Shown here piece after piece: positions 33,466 through 41,871 of a stretch of DNA of 64,000 bases. Location of the stretch: positions 372,001 through 436,000 of the forward strand of contig CBDIHL010000044.1 of assembly GCA_965279125.1 (NCBI GenBank). The letters run 5' to 3'. Every line of letters starts with the position of its first letter. Within the stretch, counting starts at the first letter, position 1. The position numbers were made by a program, and so were the translations under genes. Under the pieces are notes generated by a model. It worked only from the letters and a program-made list of their open reading frames with translations. It searched no databases and was not told the DNA's origin. Source of the stretch: Dinoroseobacter sp965279125. GTDB lineage: Bacteria > Pseudomonadota > Alphaproteobacteria > Rhodobacterales > Rhodobacteraceae.

Positions 33466-34559
33466 CACGCGTCCCCCCGCGCTTGCACCACGACACCGGG
33501 CCGGATCACCGCGCCCACGGCTGGGATTTCGCGGCCCTGCCCCAGCACGCGGGTCAGCGCATCGTAGCGCCCGCCGGTGGCCACGGGGGGCAAATCAGGA
33601 CGGCCATCGACATAAACGCCAAAGACGAACCCGTCGTAATATTCCATCGCACTTCGGCCATAGCTCGCCTCGAACGGCAAATCCGCCACCTCGATCCCTG
33701 CCGCAGACAAGGCCTCCAGCCGAGCCTCCATCCGCGCCAGAACCGGCGCGATATCGGGCATGTCCACCGCGATATCCTTCAACGCGCTCAGCGCATCCGG
33801 GGCCATCGCCTTGAGGTTCAGAATGTCGTCCAGCACAGCGGCTTGTTCCGCCGGAATGGGCGGCGTGGCGGCATCCTCGCGCAACGCGCCGACGCGCTCG
33901 GCCACCTCGGTGATGCTGCGCAAGCCAATCGCGGGGCCTGCGGTTTCAATCGCCGCATAGACGTGCCCCGGCTCCATCCCTGCGAGCAAACTGCGATGCG
34001 ACGGCACGGGCAGCTTGCCGCGATACCGATCCAGCAGCGCCCGAAACCGCCGAGGCCGCCAGACATGACGCAGAAGCGCCGCCTTGCGCCGCGCGCTCGT
34101 CTCCAGCCCCCCGATGGCGGCCCGCAGAACACCGATATCACCGGTGATCGCGCGACAGGGCAAATCGCCAAGCCCCTCGCGCACCAGGCCAAACACCTCC
34201 GCCTCCGCCGCCGCAGGGCGCGTTCGATCAAAAATTTCGACCCCCACTTGCGCGTATTCGCGCGGACGCTCCGAGCTGGCTTCCTGGGTCCGAAACACAT
34301 CGCCCTGATAGGTATAGCGCGCCGGATCAGCCCCCCCGTCCATATGCATCTGCACGACAGGCACGGTGAAATCAGGCCGCAGCATCATCTCGCCCAGCAC
34401 CGGATCGCGGGTCACGTAAGCCCGCGCGCGCAGGTCCTCGCCGTAAAGGTCCAGCAGCGTCTCCGCAGGCAACAAAACCGGGGCTTCCACCGGGGCAGCG
34501 CCGCGCGCTTGGAACAGCTCAAACAGGCGCTCAGCCTCTTGGCGCAGGCGCGTCGGCAT
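33465..34559 (-). CDS. hisZ: ATP phosphoribosyltransferase regulatory subunit
   Basis: 364 aa, a catalytically inactive HisRS paralogue that activates short HisG. Class II synthetase-like core: MMLRPDFTVPVVQMHMDGG, RYTYQGDVFRTQ and EYAQVGVEIFDR. Start overlaps the hisS stop by one base (TGATG), giving a tight hisS-hisZ-hisG order. Confidence 0.93.
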   Translation of the reverse strand: MPTRLRQEAERLFELFQARGAAPVEAPVLLPAETLLDLYGEDLRARAYVTRDPVLGEMMLRPDFTVPVVQMHMDGGADPARYTYQGDVFRTQEASSERPREYAQVGVEIFDRTRPAAAEAEVFGLVREGLGDLPCRAITGDIGVLRAAIGGLETSARRKAALLRHVWRPRRFRALLDRYRGKLPVPSHRSLLAGMEPGHVYAAIETAGPAIGLRSITEVAERVGALREDAATPPIPAEQAAVLDDILNLKAMAPDALSALKDIAVDMPDIAPVLARMEARLEALSAAGIEVADLPFEASYGRSAMEYYDGFVFGVYVDGRPDLPPVATGGRYDALTRVLGQGREIPAVGAVIRPGVVVQARGDA

Positions 34560-36172
34560 CAGTCGCGGTCCAACATTTTGCGCACTTCAGCCACCAGATC
34601 GGCGCGCGGCACCTCGATCTGTTGCGGATTGCCTTTCCATTCCTCAGCGCTCGCCGTCTCAGCAATTTTCGCGCCAAGGATCAGGTCCTTCAGCTGGATC
34701 ACGCCGCGCTCGGCCTCGTCCGTGCCTTGGATGATGGCGACGGGGCTGGCGCGTTTGTCGGCGTATTTCAACTGGTTGCCGAAGTTCTTGGGGTTGCCCA
34801 GATAGACCTCGGCGCGGATGCCCTCGTTGCGCAGGTCCGAGACCATCGCCTGATACTCCGCCATCCGGTCGCGATCCATGACCGTGACAATGACCGGGCC
34901 AAGTGCTGCTTCCGCGCTCTGCCCCTTCATCCTTAGCGCCGCCAGAAGACGGTCCACACCAATCGAGACCCCCGTGGCCGGAACCGCCTGCCCGGTAAAG
35001 CGCTTCACCAGATCATCATAGCGCCCGCCGCCCGCGACTGAGCCAAACTGCCGAGGGCGGCCCTTCTCGTCCTTGATCTCAAAGGTCAGTTCAGCCTCGT
35101 AGACAGGCCCGGTATAATAGCCGAGACCCCGCACGACCGAGGGATCGATGAGAATGCGGTCAGCAAGATAACCTTGTGCTTCCAGCAGATTTGAAATCGT
35201 CGCAAGTTCCTGAATGCCTTCTCGTCCCACCGCATTGTCGCCAACCAGATCAGCGAGCACACCCAAAACGGCATTGTTCCAGATTTTACTCGTTTCTGGC
35301 ATCCGCCCCAGAAGTTGAATCATGTCGCGGTCGTTATCTGCCGTTGCCAGGCTCAATTTTTGAGCTGATTTTTCATCAACCTGCAAACTCATCCGGTCGA
35401 GCTGTCGTTCAGCTGTCGAGTTGGCTTCTACAAAACCCATCACGATAGATATCTGAGCGACACCCAAGTTGGCTCCTTTGGTAAAGTCGCCACTCTCATC
35501 CTTACGCCCCTCCCCTAGAAGCGCGCGAACCCCATCCGGCCCCAGCCGATCCAGCTTATCAATCGCGCGCAGCACGATCCCACGCGCCGCCTCGTTCTCG
35601 TCGCCGGACAGCCCTGCAACCTCAAGCACCCCGTTCAGCACCTTCCGGTTATTGACCCGCACAATATAGTCGCCGCGCGCAATCCCAACGGCCTCCAGCG
35701 TATCGGACAGCATCGCACAAATCTCGGCATCTGCCGCCACACTAGGCGCGCCCACGGTGTCCGCATCGCACTGATAGAACTGCCGAAACCGCCCGGGTCC
35801 GGGCTTCTCGTTGCGCCAGACCGGCCCCATCGCATAGCGGCGATAGGGGCTGGGCAGGTCATTGCGATACTGCGCCGCCACGCGCGCGAGCGGCGCGGTT
35901 AGGTCATAGCGCAGCGCCAACCAATCGGCGGTCTCGTCCTCTTGCCACGCGAAGACGCCCTCGTTCGGGCGGTCTACGTCGGGGAGGAATTTGCCAAGCG
36001 CCTCGACCGTCTCGACACCGGAGGTTTCCAGCGCGTCGAAGCCGTAAAGGTGGTAGACTTGCGCGATCTTATCCAACATCGCCTTGCGCTCGGTCACGTC
36101 CGCGCCGAAATAGTCGCGAAAGCCCTTCGGCGTCTCTGCCTTGGGGCGGGGTTGTTTTTTGACTTTGGCCAT
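34559..36172 (-). CDS. hisS: Histidyl-tRNA synthetase
   Basis: 537 aa class II synthetase. Motif 1 region ETPKGFRDYFGADVTERKAM; motif 2 YRRYAMGPVWRNEKPGPGRFRQ (read in part); histidine A motif VRGLGYYTGPVYEAEL; C-terminal anticodon domain. I used the ATG at 36172 (AGAGG upstream), not the 79 codons of open frame before it. A central segment (about 35130-35490) is visibly more AT-rich than the rest of the gene. Confidence 0.94.
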   Translation of the reverse strand: MAKVKKQPRPKAETPKGFRDYFGADVTERKAMLDKIAQVYHLYGFDALETSGVETVEALGKFLPDVDRPNEGVFAWQEDETADWLALRYDLTAPLARVAAQYRNDLPSPYRRYAMGPVWRNEKPGPGRFRQFYQCDADTVGAPSVAADAEICAMLSDTLEAVGIARGDYIVRVNNRKVLNGVLEVAGLSGDENEAARGIVLRAIDKLDRLGPDGVRALLGEGRKDESGDFTKGANLGVAQISIVMGFVEANSTAERQLDRMSLQVDEKSAQKLSLATADNDRDMIQLLGRMPETSKIWNNAVLGVLADLVGDNAVGREGIQELATISNLLEAQGYLADRILIDPSVVRGLGYYTGPVYEAELTFEIKDEKGRPRQFGSVAGGGRYDDLVKRFTGQAVPATGVSIGVDRLLAALRMKGQSAEAALGPVIVTVMDRDRMAEYQAMVSDLRNEGIRAEVYLGNPKNFGNQLKYADKRASPVAIIQGTDEAERGVIQLKDLILGAKIAETASAEEWKGNPQQIEVPRADLVAEVRKMLDRD

Positions 36173-36242
36173 GGGTGTCGCCTCTTTCGCGTTCGGGCGC
36201 GGGATACGCGATGGCGGGCAAGCTCGCAAGGGAGGCTGCGAC

Positions 36243-36440
36243 ATGACGGCAGTGTTGGAAGAAAAGATCGCACATCTGGAAAAGACGGTGGATGAGCTGT
36301 CCGAGGTGGTGCGCAGCCAAGGGGGTGAGATCGCGGTGCTGACGCGGCAGGTCTCGGCCCTGATGGCGCGCGAGCGAGAGCGCGGGTCCGAAGGCGGTGG
36401 CGGTGTCATCCTCGGGGACGAGCGCCCGCCGCATTACTAG
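36243..36440 (+). CDS. slyX: SlyX family protein
   Basis: 65 aa coiled-coil protein of unknown function: EEKIAHLEKTVDELSEVVRS, then a glycine-rich linker and the family-typical PPHY end. GGGAGG stands 7 nt before the ATG at 36243. Divergent from hisS, convergent with dnaE. Confidence 0.85.
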   Translation: MTAVLEEKIAHLEKTVDELSEVVRSQGGEIAVLTRQVSALMARERERGSEGGGGVILGDERPPHY

Positions 36441-36449
36441 GGGCATGGG

Positions 36450-36532
36450 GCTGCTTCATTGTTCTTCAAATATCCAAAATCTGCGCGTGCCGCGCAGAGC
36501 CTCCGGCGGGGATATTTTGAGAACAATGAAGC
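36450..36532. repeat. Hairpin built from two copies of the interspersed repeat
   Basis: The arms at 36450-36472 (gcttcattgttctt...) and 36510-36532 are near-perfect reverse complements around a GC-rich inner stem. The right arm, extended to 36499, matches 32 of 34 bases of a segment inside xdhB (44382-44415). Lies between convergent slyX and dnaE, where it could act as a two-way terminator. Confidence 0.7.
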
Positions 36533-36538
36533 TGGGCG

Positions 36539-39500
36539 CTAGACCTCTTCCACCGTCAGCACCCCGGGCACGGCTTTCAGAGCACTTTTGAACTGCGGAC
36601 TGATCGGCAGTTTGTCCCCGAGGGTCACATCCACCTCGCCCCCGATGTCGTCGGCCATCAAGCGCAACTCAATCGCCCCGCGCGCCGTGCCCGTTTCTTT
36701 CGACATCCGCTGCAAAAGCGAGGCGACGTTGTCGACCGCATCGACGGCCTCCACATAAATCCGCAAGCCCAGCGCACTGCCCGGTTGCGCCACTGCCGCA
36801 TCAATCGGTTGTGCCCCGCGCACCAGCATTTTCAGCTGATCGGCTTCCAACTCGGCCTGCACCGTCAGGATCACGCGGTTCCCGGCCTCCAGATCAGCGC
36901 GGTGCTTTTCCAGCGTCTCAGAAAACACCGTCACTTCATAAAGCCCGGTCGGATCAGAGGCTTGCACGAACGCGAACCGGTTGCCGCGCGCGGATTTGCG
37001 TTCCTGCTTGCCCGAGATCGACCCCGCCAACCGCGCCACATGCGGCCCGCGCTCGGCCTTGGCCGCGACCTCCGCCAGCGTCATAACGCCTTGGCGTTTC
37101 AGCCCGCTCATATAGTCGTCCAGCGGATGTCCCGACAGATAGAAGCCGATTGCGGCGTGCTCTTCGGTCAGCCGCTCCATCGGCAACCAGTCGTCGACGG
37201 GCATCAAGCGTGGCTCGGGCAAATCCGCGCCCGCCTCGCCGAAGAGAGACACTTGGTTTGAGGCTTTCTGCTCAAATATCGCACCGGAATACGCCGTCAA
37301 CGCATCGAGGCTGTCCAGCACCCGGCGGCGGCTTGGATCGAGCTGATCGAACCCACCAGCCCGCGCCAAATTCTCCAGCGGACGCTTACCCACGCGCTTG
37401 AGGTCCGCCCGCCGCGCCAGGTCATAGAGCGTCGAGAACGCCCCTCCCTCGGCCCGCGCCTCGGTGATCAGCTTCATCGCCTCGATACCCACGTTCTTCA
37501 ACGCGCCCAGCCCGTAGACGACCTTGCCATCGGCAACTGAAAACACCGCCTCGGACCGGTTCACGCACGGTGGCACGATCTCGAGGTCCAGATTGCGCCG
37601 CACCTCTTCGGCATAGACGGCCAGCTTGTCGGTCAGGTGGATATCGCAGTTCATCACGCCGGCCATAAACTCCACCGGATGGTTCGCTTTCAGCCAGGCC
37701 GTTTGGTAGCTGACGACCGCGTAGGCGGCGGCGTGGGATTTGTTGAAACCGTAATTGGCGAACTTATCGAGCAGGTTCCAAACTTCGGTCGCCTTCTTCG
37801 CATCCACCCCGTTTTCAGCCGAGCCTTTCAGGAATTTCGGCTTCTCCGCATCCATCGCCTCCTGAATTTTTTTACCCATCGCGCGCCGCAGCATGTCGGC
37901 CCCGCCCAAGGAGTAGCCCGCCATTTCTTGGGCAATCTGCATCACCTGTTCCTGGTAAACGATGATGCCTTGGGTCTCGTCGAGGATATGATCCACGGAC
38001 GGGTGCAGCAGATCGCGCTTGCTGATCTTGTTCTTGACCTCGCAGAATTTCGGGATGTTCTCCATCGGGCCGGGACGGTAGAGCGCGACCAGCGCGATGA
38101 TATCCTCGATGCAGTCCGGCTTCATGCGCCGCAGCGCATCCATCATGCCTGAGCTTTCCACCTGGAACACCGCGACCGTCTTGGCGGAGGCGTAGAGCTT
38201 ATAGCTTTTCTCATCATCCAGCGGGATCGCGTTGATGTCGTTCAGCGTGCCCGGTTTCGGGTCATAGAGCTTCGTCCCATCCGCCGCGATATGCAGATCG
38301 CGCCCGGATTTCAGAATCAGATCGACCGCGTTCTGAATCACCGTCAGGGTTTTCAGGCCCAGAAAATCGAACTTCACCAACCCCGCCTGTTCGACCCATT
38401 TCATGTTGAACTGCGTGGCGGGCATGTCCGAGCGCGGGTCTTGATAAAGAGGCACCAACGCATCCAAAGGCCTGTCCCCGATCACTACACCGGCGGCGTG
38501 GGTTGAGGCGTTTCGCAAAAGCCCTTCGACTTGCATCCCGTATTTCAGCAAGCGGTCCACGACCTCCTCGCGCCGGGCCTCTTCGGCCAAACGCGGCTCG
38601 TCTTTCAAGGCCTTCTCAATCGACACAGGCTTCACGCCTTCGACCGGAATCATCTTCGACAGGCGGTCCACTTGGCCGTAGGGCATCTGCAACACGCGCC
38701 CCACATCGCGCACGGCAGCCTTGGACAAGAGCGCCCCGAAGGTGATGATCTGGCCCACCTTATCGCGCCCGTATTTCTGCTGCACATAGCGGATCACCTC
38801 CTCGCGGCGGTCCATGCAGAAGTCGATGTCGAAGTCGGGCATGGAGACACGCTCGGGGTTCAAGAACCGCTCGAACAGAAGGGCATAGCGCAGCGGATCG
38901 AGGTCGGTGATCGTCAACGCATAGGCCACCAGTGATCCCGCGCCCGAGCCACGCCCCGGCCCCACCGGAATATCCTCGTCCTTGGCCCATTTGATGAAGT
39001 CGGCCACGATCAAGAAGTAGCCCGGAAAGCCCATGCCTTCGATGATATCCAGCTCGAAATCGAGGCGCGTTTGGTACTCTTCCACGCTGGCTGCATGGGG
39101 GATCACCTCAAGCCGCGCCTTGAGGCCCGCATTGGCTTGGCGGCGCAATTCGACCACCTCGTCATCGGCAAACTTCGGCAGGATCGGGTCGCGTTTATAG
39201 GCCTTGAAGGCGCAGCGCCGCGCAATCTCGACGGTGTTTTCCAACGCCTCGGGCAGGTCGGCAAACAGGGTCGCCATTTCCTCGGGCGATTTGAAATAAT
39301 GCTGCTCGGTCAGGCGGCGGCGGTCTTGCTGTTGGTCCACGTAAGACCCTTGTGCGATGCAAATCAGCGCGTCATGGGCCTCGTACATATCCGGCTTGGG
39401 GAAATAGACATCGTTGGTGGCCACCAAAGGCAGGCCCATCGCGTAGGCCATTTCCACAAGGCCGCGCTCGGTCAGGGCTTCTGCCTCTGGCAAGCCGTCC

Positions 39501-40018
39501 GCGCCGGGATGGCGTTGCAGCTCTACATACAAACGGTTCGGGAAGGCGCGGTCGAGCGCGTTCATCAACGCCTCCGCCTGGTCGCGCTTGCCGTCGCGCA
39601 AATGCCGCCCAACAGGCCCGTCCGGTCCGCCGGTCAAGCAGATCAAACCGTCGGAATGACGGACCAACTGATCCAGCGTTACCTCAGGCAAAGCGCCCTT
39701 CTTGTCGAGATACAGGAACGAGTTCAGCTTCAGCAGGTTCATATACCCCGCCTCGTTCTGCGCCAGCAAAACCAGCGGTGCGGGCGTCTTGTCGGTCGCC
39801 AAATCCACCTGACAGCCCACGATAGGCTGCACGCCCGCCTTGGACGCGCCTTCGGAAAACTCGAGGGCCGCGAACATGTTGTTGGTATCGGTCAAGGCGA
39901 CGGCGGGCATGCCCATACCAGCGGCGCTGCCGGGCAATTTCTTCACCTTCATCGCCCCCTCCAGCAGAGAGTATTCGGAATGGACACGCAGGTGAATGAA
40001 TCGGGGATGTGTGCTCAT
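36539..40018 (-). CDS. dnaE: DNA polymerase III subunit alpha
   Basis: 1159 aa replicative polymerase. N-terminal PHP domain (FIHLRVHSEYSLLEGAMKVK), catalytic palm with PDFDIDFCMDRREEVI, finger region GYSLGGADMLRRAMGKK and FNKSHAAAYAVVSYQTAWLK, then the OB-fold (about residues 990-1070) and C-terminal domain. Full length, monocistronic; the repeat hairpin follows. Confidence 0.97.
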   Translation of the reverse strand: MSTHPRFIHLRVHSEYSLLEGAMKVKKLPGSAAGMGMPAVALTDTNNMFAALEFSEGASKAGVQPIVGCQVDLATDKTPAPLVLLAQNEAGYMNLLKLNSFLYLDKKGALPEVTLDQLVRHSDGLICLTGGPDGPVGRHLRDGKRDQAEALMNALDRAFPNRLYVELQRHPGADGLPEAEALTERGLVEMAYAMGLPLVATNDVYFPKPDMYEAHDALICIAQGSYVDQQQDRRRLTEQHYFKSPEEMATLFADLPEALENTVEIARRCAFKAYKRDPILPKFADDEVVELRRQANAGLKARLEVIPHAASVEEYQTRLDFELDIIEGMGFPGYFLIVADFIKWAKDEDIPVGPGRGSGAGSLVAYALTITDLDPLRYALLFERFLNPERVSMPDFDIDFCMDRREEVIRYVQQKYGRDKVGQIITFGALLSKAAVRDVGRVLQMPYGQVDRLSKMIPVEGVKPVSIEKALKDEPRLAEEARREEVVDRLLKYGMQVEGLLRNASTHAAGVVIGDRPLDALVPLYQDPRSDMPATQFNMKWVEQAGLVKFDFLGLKTLTVIQNAVDLILKSGRDLHIAADGTKLYDPKPGTLNDINAIPLDDEKSYKLYASAKTVAVFQVESSGMMDALRRMKPDCIEDIIALVALYRPGPMENIPKFCEVKNKISKRDLLHPSVDHILDETQGIIVYQEQVMQIAQEMAGYSLGGADMLRRAMGKKIQEAMDAEKPKFLKGSAENGVDAKKATEVWNLLDKFANYGFNKSHAAAYAVVSYQTAWLKANHPVEFMAGVMNCDIHLTDKLAVYAEEVRRNLDLEIVPPCVNRSEAVFSVADGKVVYGLGALKNVGIEAMKLITEARAEGGAFSTLYDLARRADLKRVGKRPLENLARAGGFDQLDPSRRRVLDSLDALTAYSGAIFEQKASNQVSLFGEAGADLPEPRLMPVDDWLPMERLTEEHAAIGFYLSGHPLDDYMSGLKRQGVMTLAEVAAKAERGPHVARLAGSISGKQERKSARGNRFAFVQASDPTGLYEVTVFSETLEKHRADLEAGNRVILTVQAELEADQLKMLVRGAQPIDAAVAQPGSALGLRIYVEAVDAVDNVASLLQRMSKETGTARGAIELRLMADDIGGEVDVTLGDKLPISPQFKSALKAVPGVLTVEEV

Positions 40019-40085
40019 GGCACCACCATATGTGGGGGGTGCGAAGGGCGGAAGCGCTTAATGCTTAGCAATTTCACTAACTATC

Positions 40086-40113
40086 TTGACAGACCACGTA
40101 ACCTGGCGATACT
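40086..40113 (+). promoter_or_regulatory. Promoter for the ArsR-AHSA1 genes
   Basis: -35 TTGACA (perfect), 16-nt spacer, -10 GATACT. The expected transcription start falls at or within a few bases of the ATG at 40121, which has no Shine-Dalgarno, so the message may be leaderless. Confidence 0.5.
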
Positions 40114-40120
40114 TAGCCAC

Positions 40121-40450
40121 ATGACTAACCAACTCGACAGCTTCTTTTCCGCAATCGCTGACCCCACCCGCCGCGCGGTGATCGAGCGTTTGACCCAAGG
40201 CCCTGCCTCCGTCAGCACGCTTCATGCGCCGCACGATATCGCGCTGCCCACATTCATGCGCCACCTCAAGGTGCTCGAAGACAGTGGCCTCGTGCGATCC
40301 GAAAAATCCGGGCGCGTGCGCACGGTCCACATCGAAGCCGCCCCGCTCGCCCAAGCCGAAGACTGGCTGAAGGCACAACGGCAGATGTGGGCCGGGCGTC
40401 TGGATCGGCTGGAAGCGTTCCTCGAAACCCCCGGAGAAACCAATGACTGA
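40121..40450 (+). CDS. ArsR-family transcriptional regulator
   Basis: 109 aa winged-helix repressor-type protein: DSFFSAIADPTRRAVIERLT, then VSTLHAPHDIALPTFMRHLK as the recognition helix and SGRVRTVHIEAAPLAQAEDW. No metal-binding cysteine pair, and it belongs to the group that is paired with AHSA1/SRPBCC genes. Overlaps the next gene by eight bases. Upstream in-frame ATG at 40061 is unlikely given the promoter position. Confidence 0.85.
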   Translation: MTNQLDSFFSAIADPTRRAVIERLTQGPASVSTLHAPHDIALPTFMRHLKVLEDSGLVRSEKSGRVRTVHIEAAPLAQAEDWLKAQRQMWAGRLDRLEAFLETPGETND

Positions 40451-40895
40451 CTTCGCTACCCTCACCTTCGAACGTAGCCTCAAGAAAGCCCCCGCGCAGG
40501 TGTTCGACGCGCTCACCAAAGCAGAAGCGCGCACCGTCTGGGGGCCACCTGACACGGGCCATGTGGTACTGATCGAAGGCCAGCCTGATCCCGCGCCCGG
40601 GCTGCGCGAGGTCTCGCGATGCGGTCCTACGGAAAATCCCTATGTCACAGTGCACACCGATTGGGTGATCATGGAAGCATCCAGCCGACTCGTCTATGCC
40701 GAGACGCTGATCGCCGAAGACACCGTGCTTGGTGTGACCTTGGCGGTGGCTGAGTTGACCGAGGTGCCAGAGGGCACGCAGCTTAGCCTGCATCTCGACC
40801 TCACCAGCTTCGTGGGGGCCGAGGCGATCGGCGAGTTCGAAGCGGGTTGGAGCCACGCGTTGGGCAATCTGGTCGCCTATGTGGATGGAATATGA
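40443..40895 (+). CDS. SRPBCC/AHSA1-like protein
   Basis: 150 aa. FERSLKKAPAQVFDALTKAE at the start and ELTEVPEGTQLSLHLDLTSF, ending EFEAGWSHALGNLVAYVDG, fit the Aha1-C-like START/Bet v1 fold that binds hydrophobic ligands. Co-transcribed with the ArsR gene that probably controls it. Ligand unknown. Confidence 0.8.
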   Translation: MTDFATLTFERSLKKAPAQVFDALTKAEARTVWGPPDTGHVVLIEGQPDPAPGLREVSRCGPTENPYVTVHTDWVIMEASSRLVYAETLIAEDTVLGVTLAVAELTEVPEGTQLSLHLDLTSFVGAEAIGEFEAGWSHALGNLVAYVDGI

Positions 40896-40938
40896 CGCAG
40901 CCATGAAACCCAGAGCGCGGCAGCCCTAGGAGCCTAAA

Positions 40939-41406
40939 ATGACCGAATTTGACCCCACTCTAGATCTCCAACTCGTCCGAATCCTCAGCGCATCCCCAGT
41001 GCAAGTCTGGCGCTGCTGGACCAAGCCTGAACTGCTGATGCAATGGTTCGCGCCCAAGCCTTGGGGTGTAGATCAAGCCGTGATCGACCCTCGCCCAGGT
41101 GGGCGCTTTTTCACGCGAATGGTCGGACCCGATGGCACGCAAATGCCTAGCGAGGGCTGTATCATCGAGGCGATCCCGGAACGAAAGCTGTGCTTCACCG
41201 ACGCGATGTCTGAGGGCTATCGGCCCAACACGTCAGCGTTCATGACCGCGTCAATCGCGTTCGAAGACTTGGACCCCGGGACACGTTATACCGTCACCAT
41301 TCAGCATGCGACTGCTGAGGCTCAACAACAGCATGCTGATATGGGGTTCGAAGGCGGTTGGGGGAGCGCCGCAACGCAGCTCGATACGCTTGCAAATACG
41401 CTTTAG
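40939..41406 (+). CDS. Second SRPBCC/AHSA1-like protein
   Basis: 155 aa. LVRILSASPVQVWRCWTKPE, LMQWFAPKPWGV and MGFEGGWGSAATQLDTLA are typical of the AHSA1 family. 43 bp after the previous paralogue-like gene. Its TAG stop overlaps the TAA stop of the convergent DUF1127 gene. Confidence 0.8.
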   Translation: MTEFDPTLDLQLVRILSASPVQVWRCWTKPELLMQWFAPKPWGVDQAVIDPRPGGRFFTRMVGPDGTQMPSEGCIIEAIPERKLCFTDAMSEGYRPNTSAFMTASIAFEDLDPGTRYTVTIQHATAEAQQQHADMGFEGGWGSAATQLDTLANTL

Positions 41407-41618
41407 GCCCCCAGCGCCGTTTTGCGCGCCACGTCGTGAATGTCAGACCGGCCAAGGCCGATATCGCTCAGTTCACGGTCGCTCAGGCGATCCAGCTCTC
41501 TCACGGTCTTGGCATAGACCGCACGTTCCCGAGCCGCCGCTTGCAGGCGAGACATCAGGGGAAACACGCGCGACAAAAGCGTGGGGCGGTGGGTGTGGAT
41601 GGTGTCAAAAGTGGCCAT
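41403..41618 (-). CDS. DUF1127 domain small protein
   Basis: 71 aa. The C-terminal RELDRLSDRELSDIGLGRSD is the DUF1127 signature, in a family linked in some alphaproteobacteria to RNA turnover, phosphate and stress responses. Start at the ATG at 41618 with GGAG about 7 nt upstream; the open frame continues 24 codons further without support. Confidence 0.8.
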   Translation of the reverse strand: MATFDTIHTHRPTLLSRVFPLMSRLQAAARERAVYAKTVRELDRLSDRELSDIGLGRSDIHDVARKTALGA

Positions 41619-41871
41619 TGGAAGGCTCCGAATTCTTAAGGGGTGGGTATCTGTTCTGACCCTCCATCTAGGGAAATGCTGCACCTGCACAATCCCTCAG
41701 CACCGCAACCCCGCCTTGCACAACTTGCATGGCCAAGTTCGCGCCGCTGACACGAAACGCTTGCAAAAGTCGCCCCGGCGGGCGTAGCGTGATCTCCGGT
41801 GGCCGCCAAATGTTCTACGCCGCATCGAGCATTTGGCCCAAATGGCAACGGTACCGCGGCGGGCTAAATCC

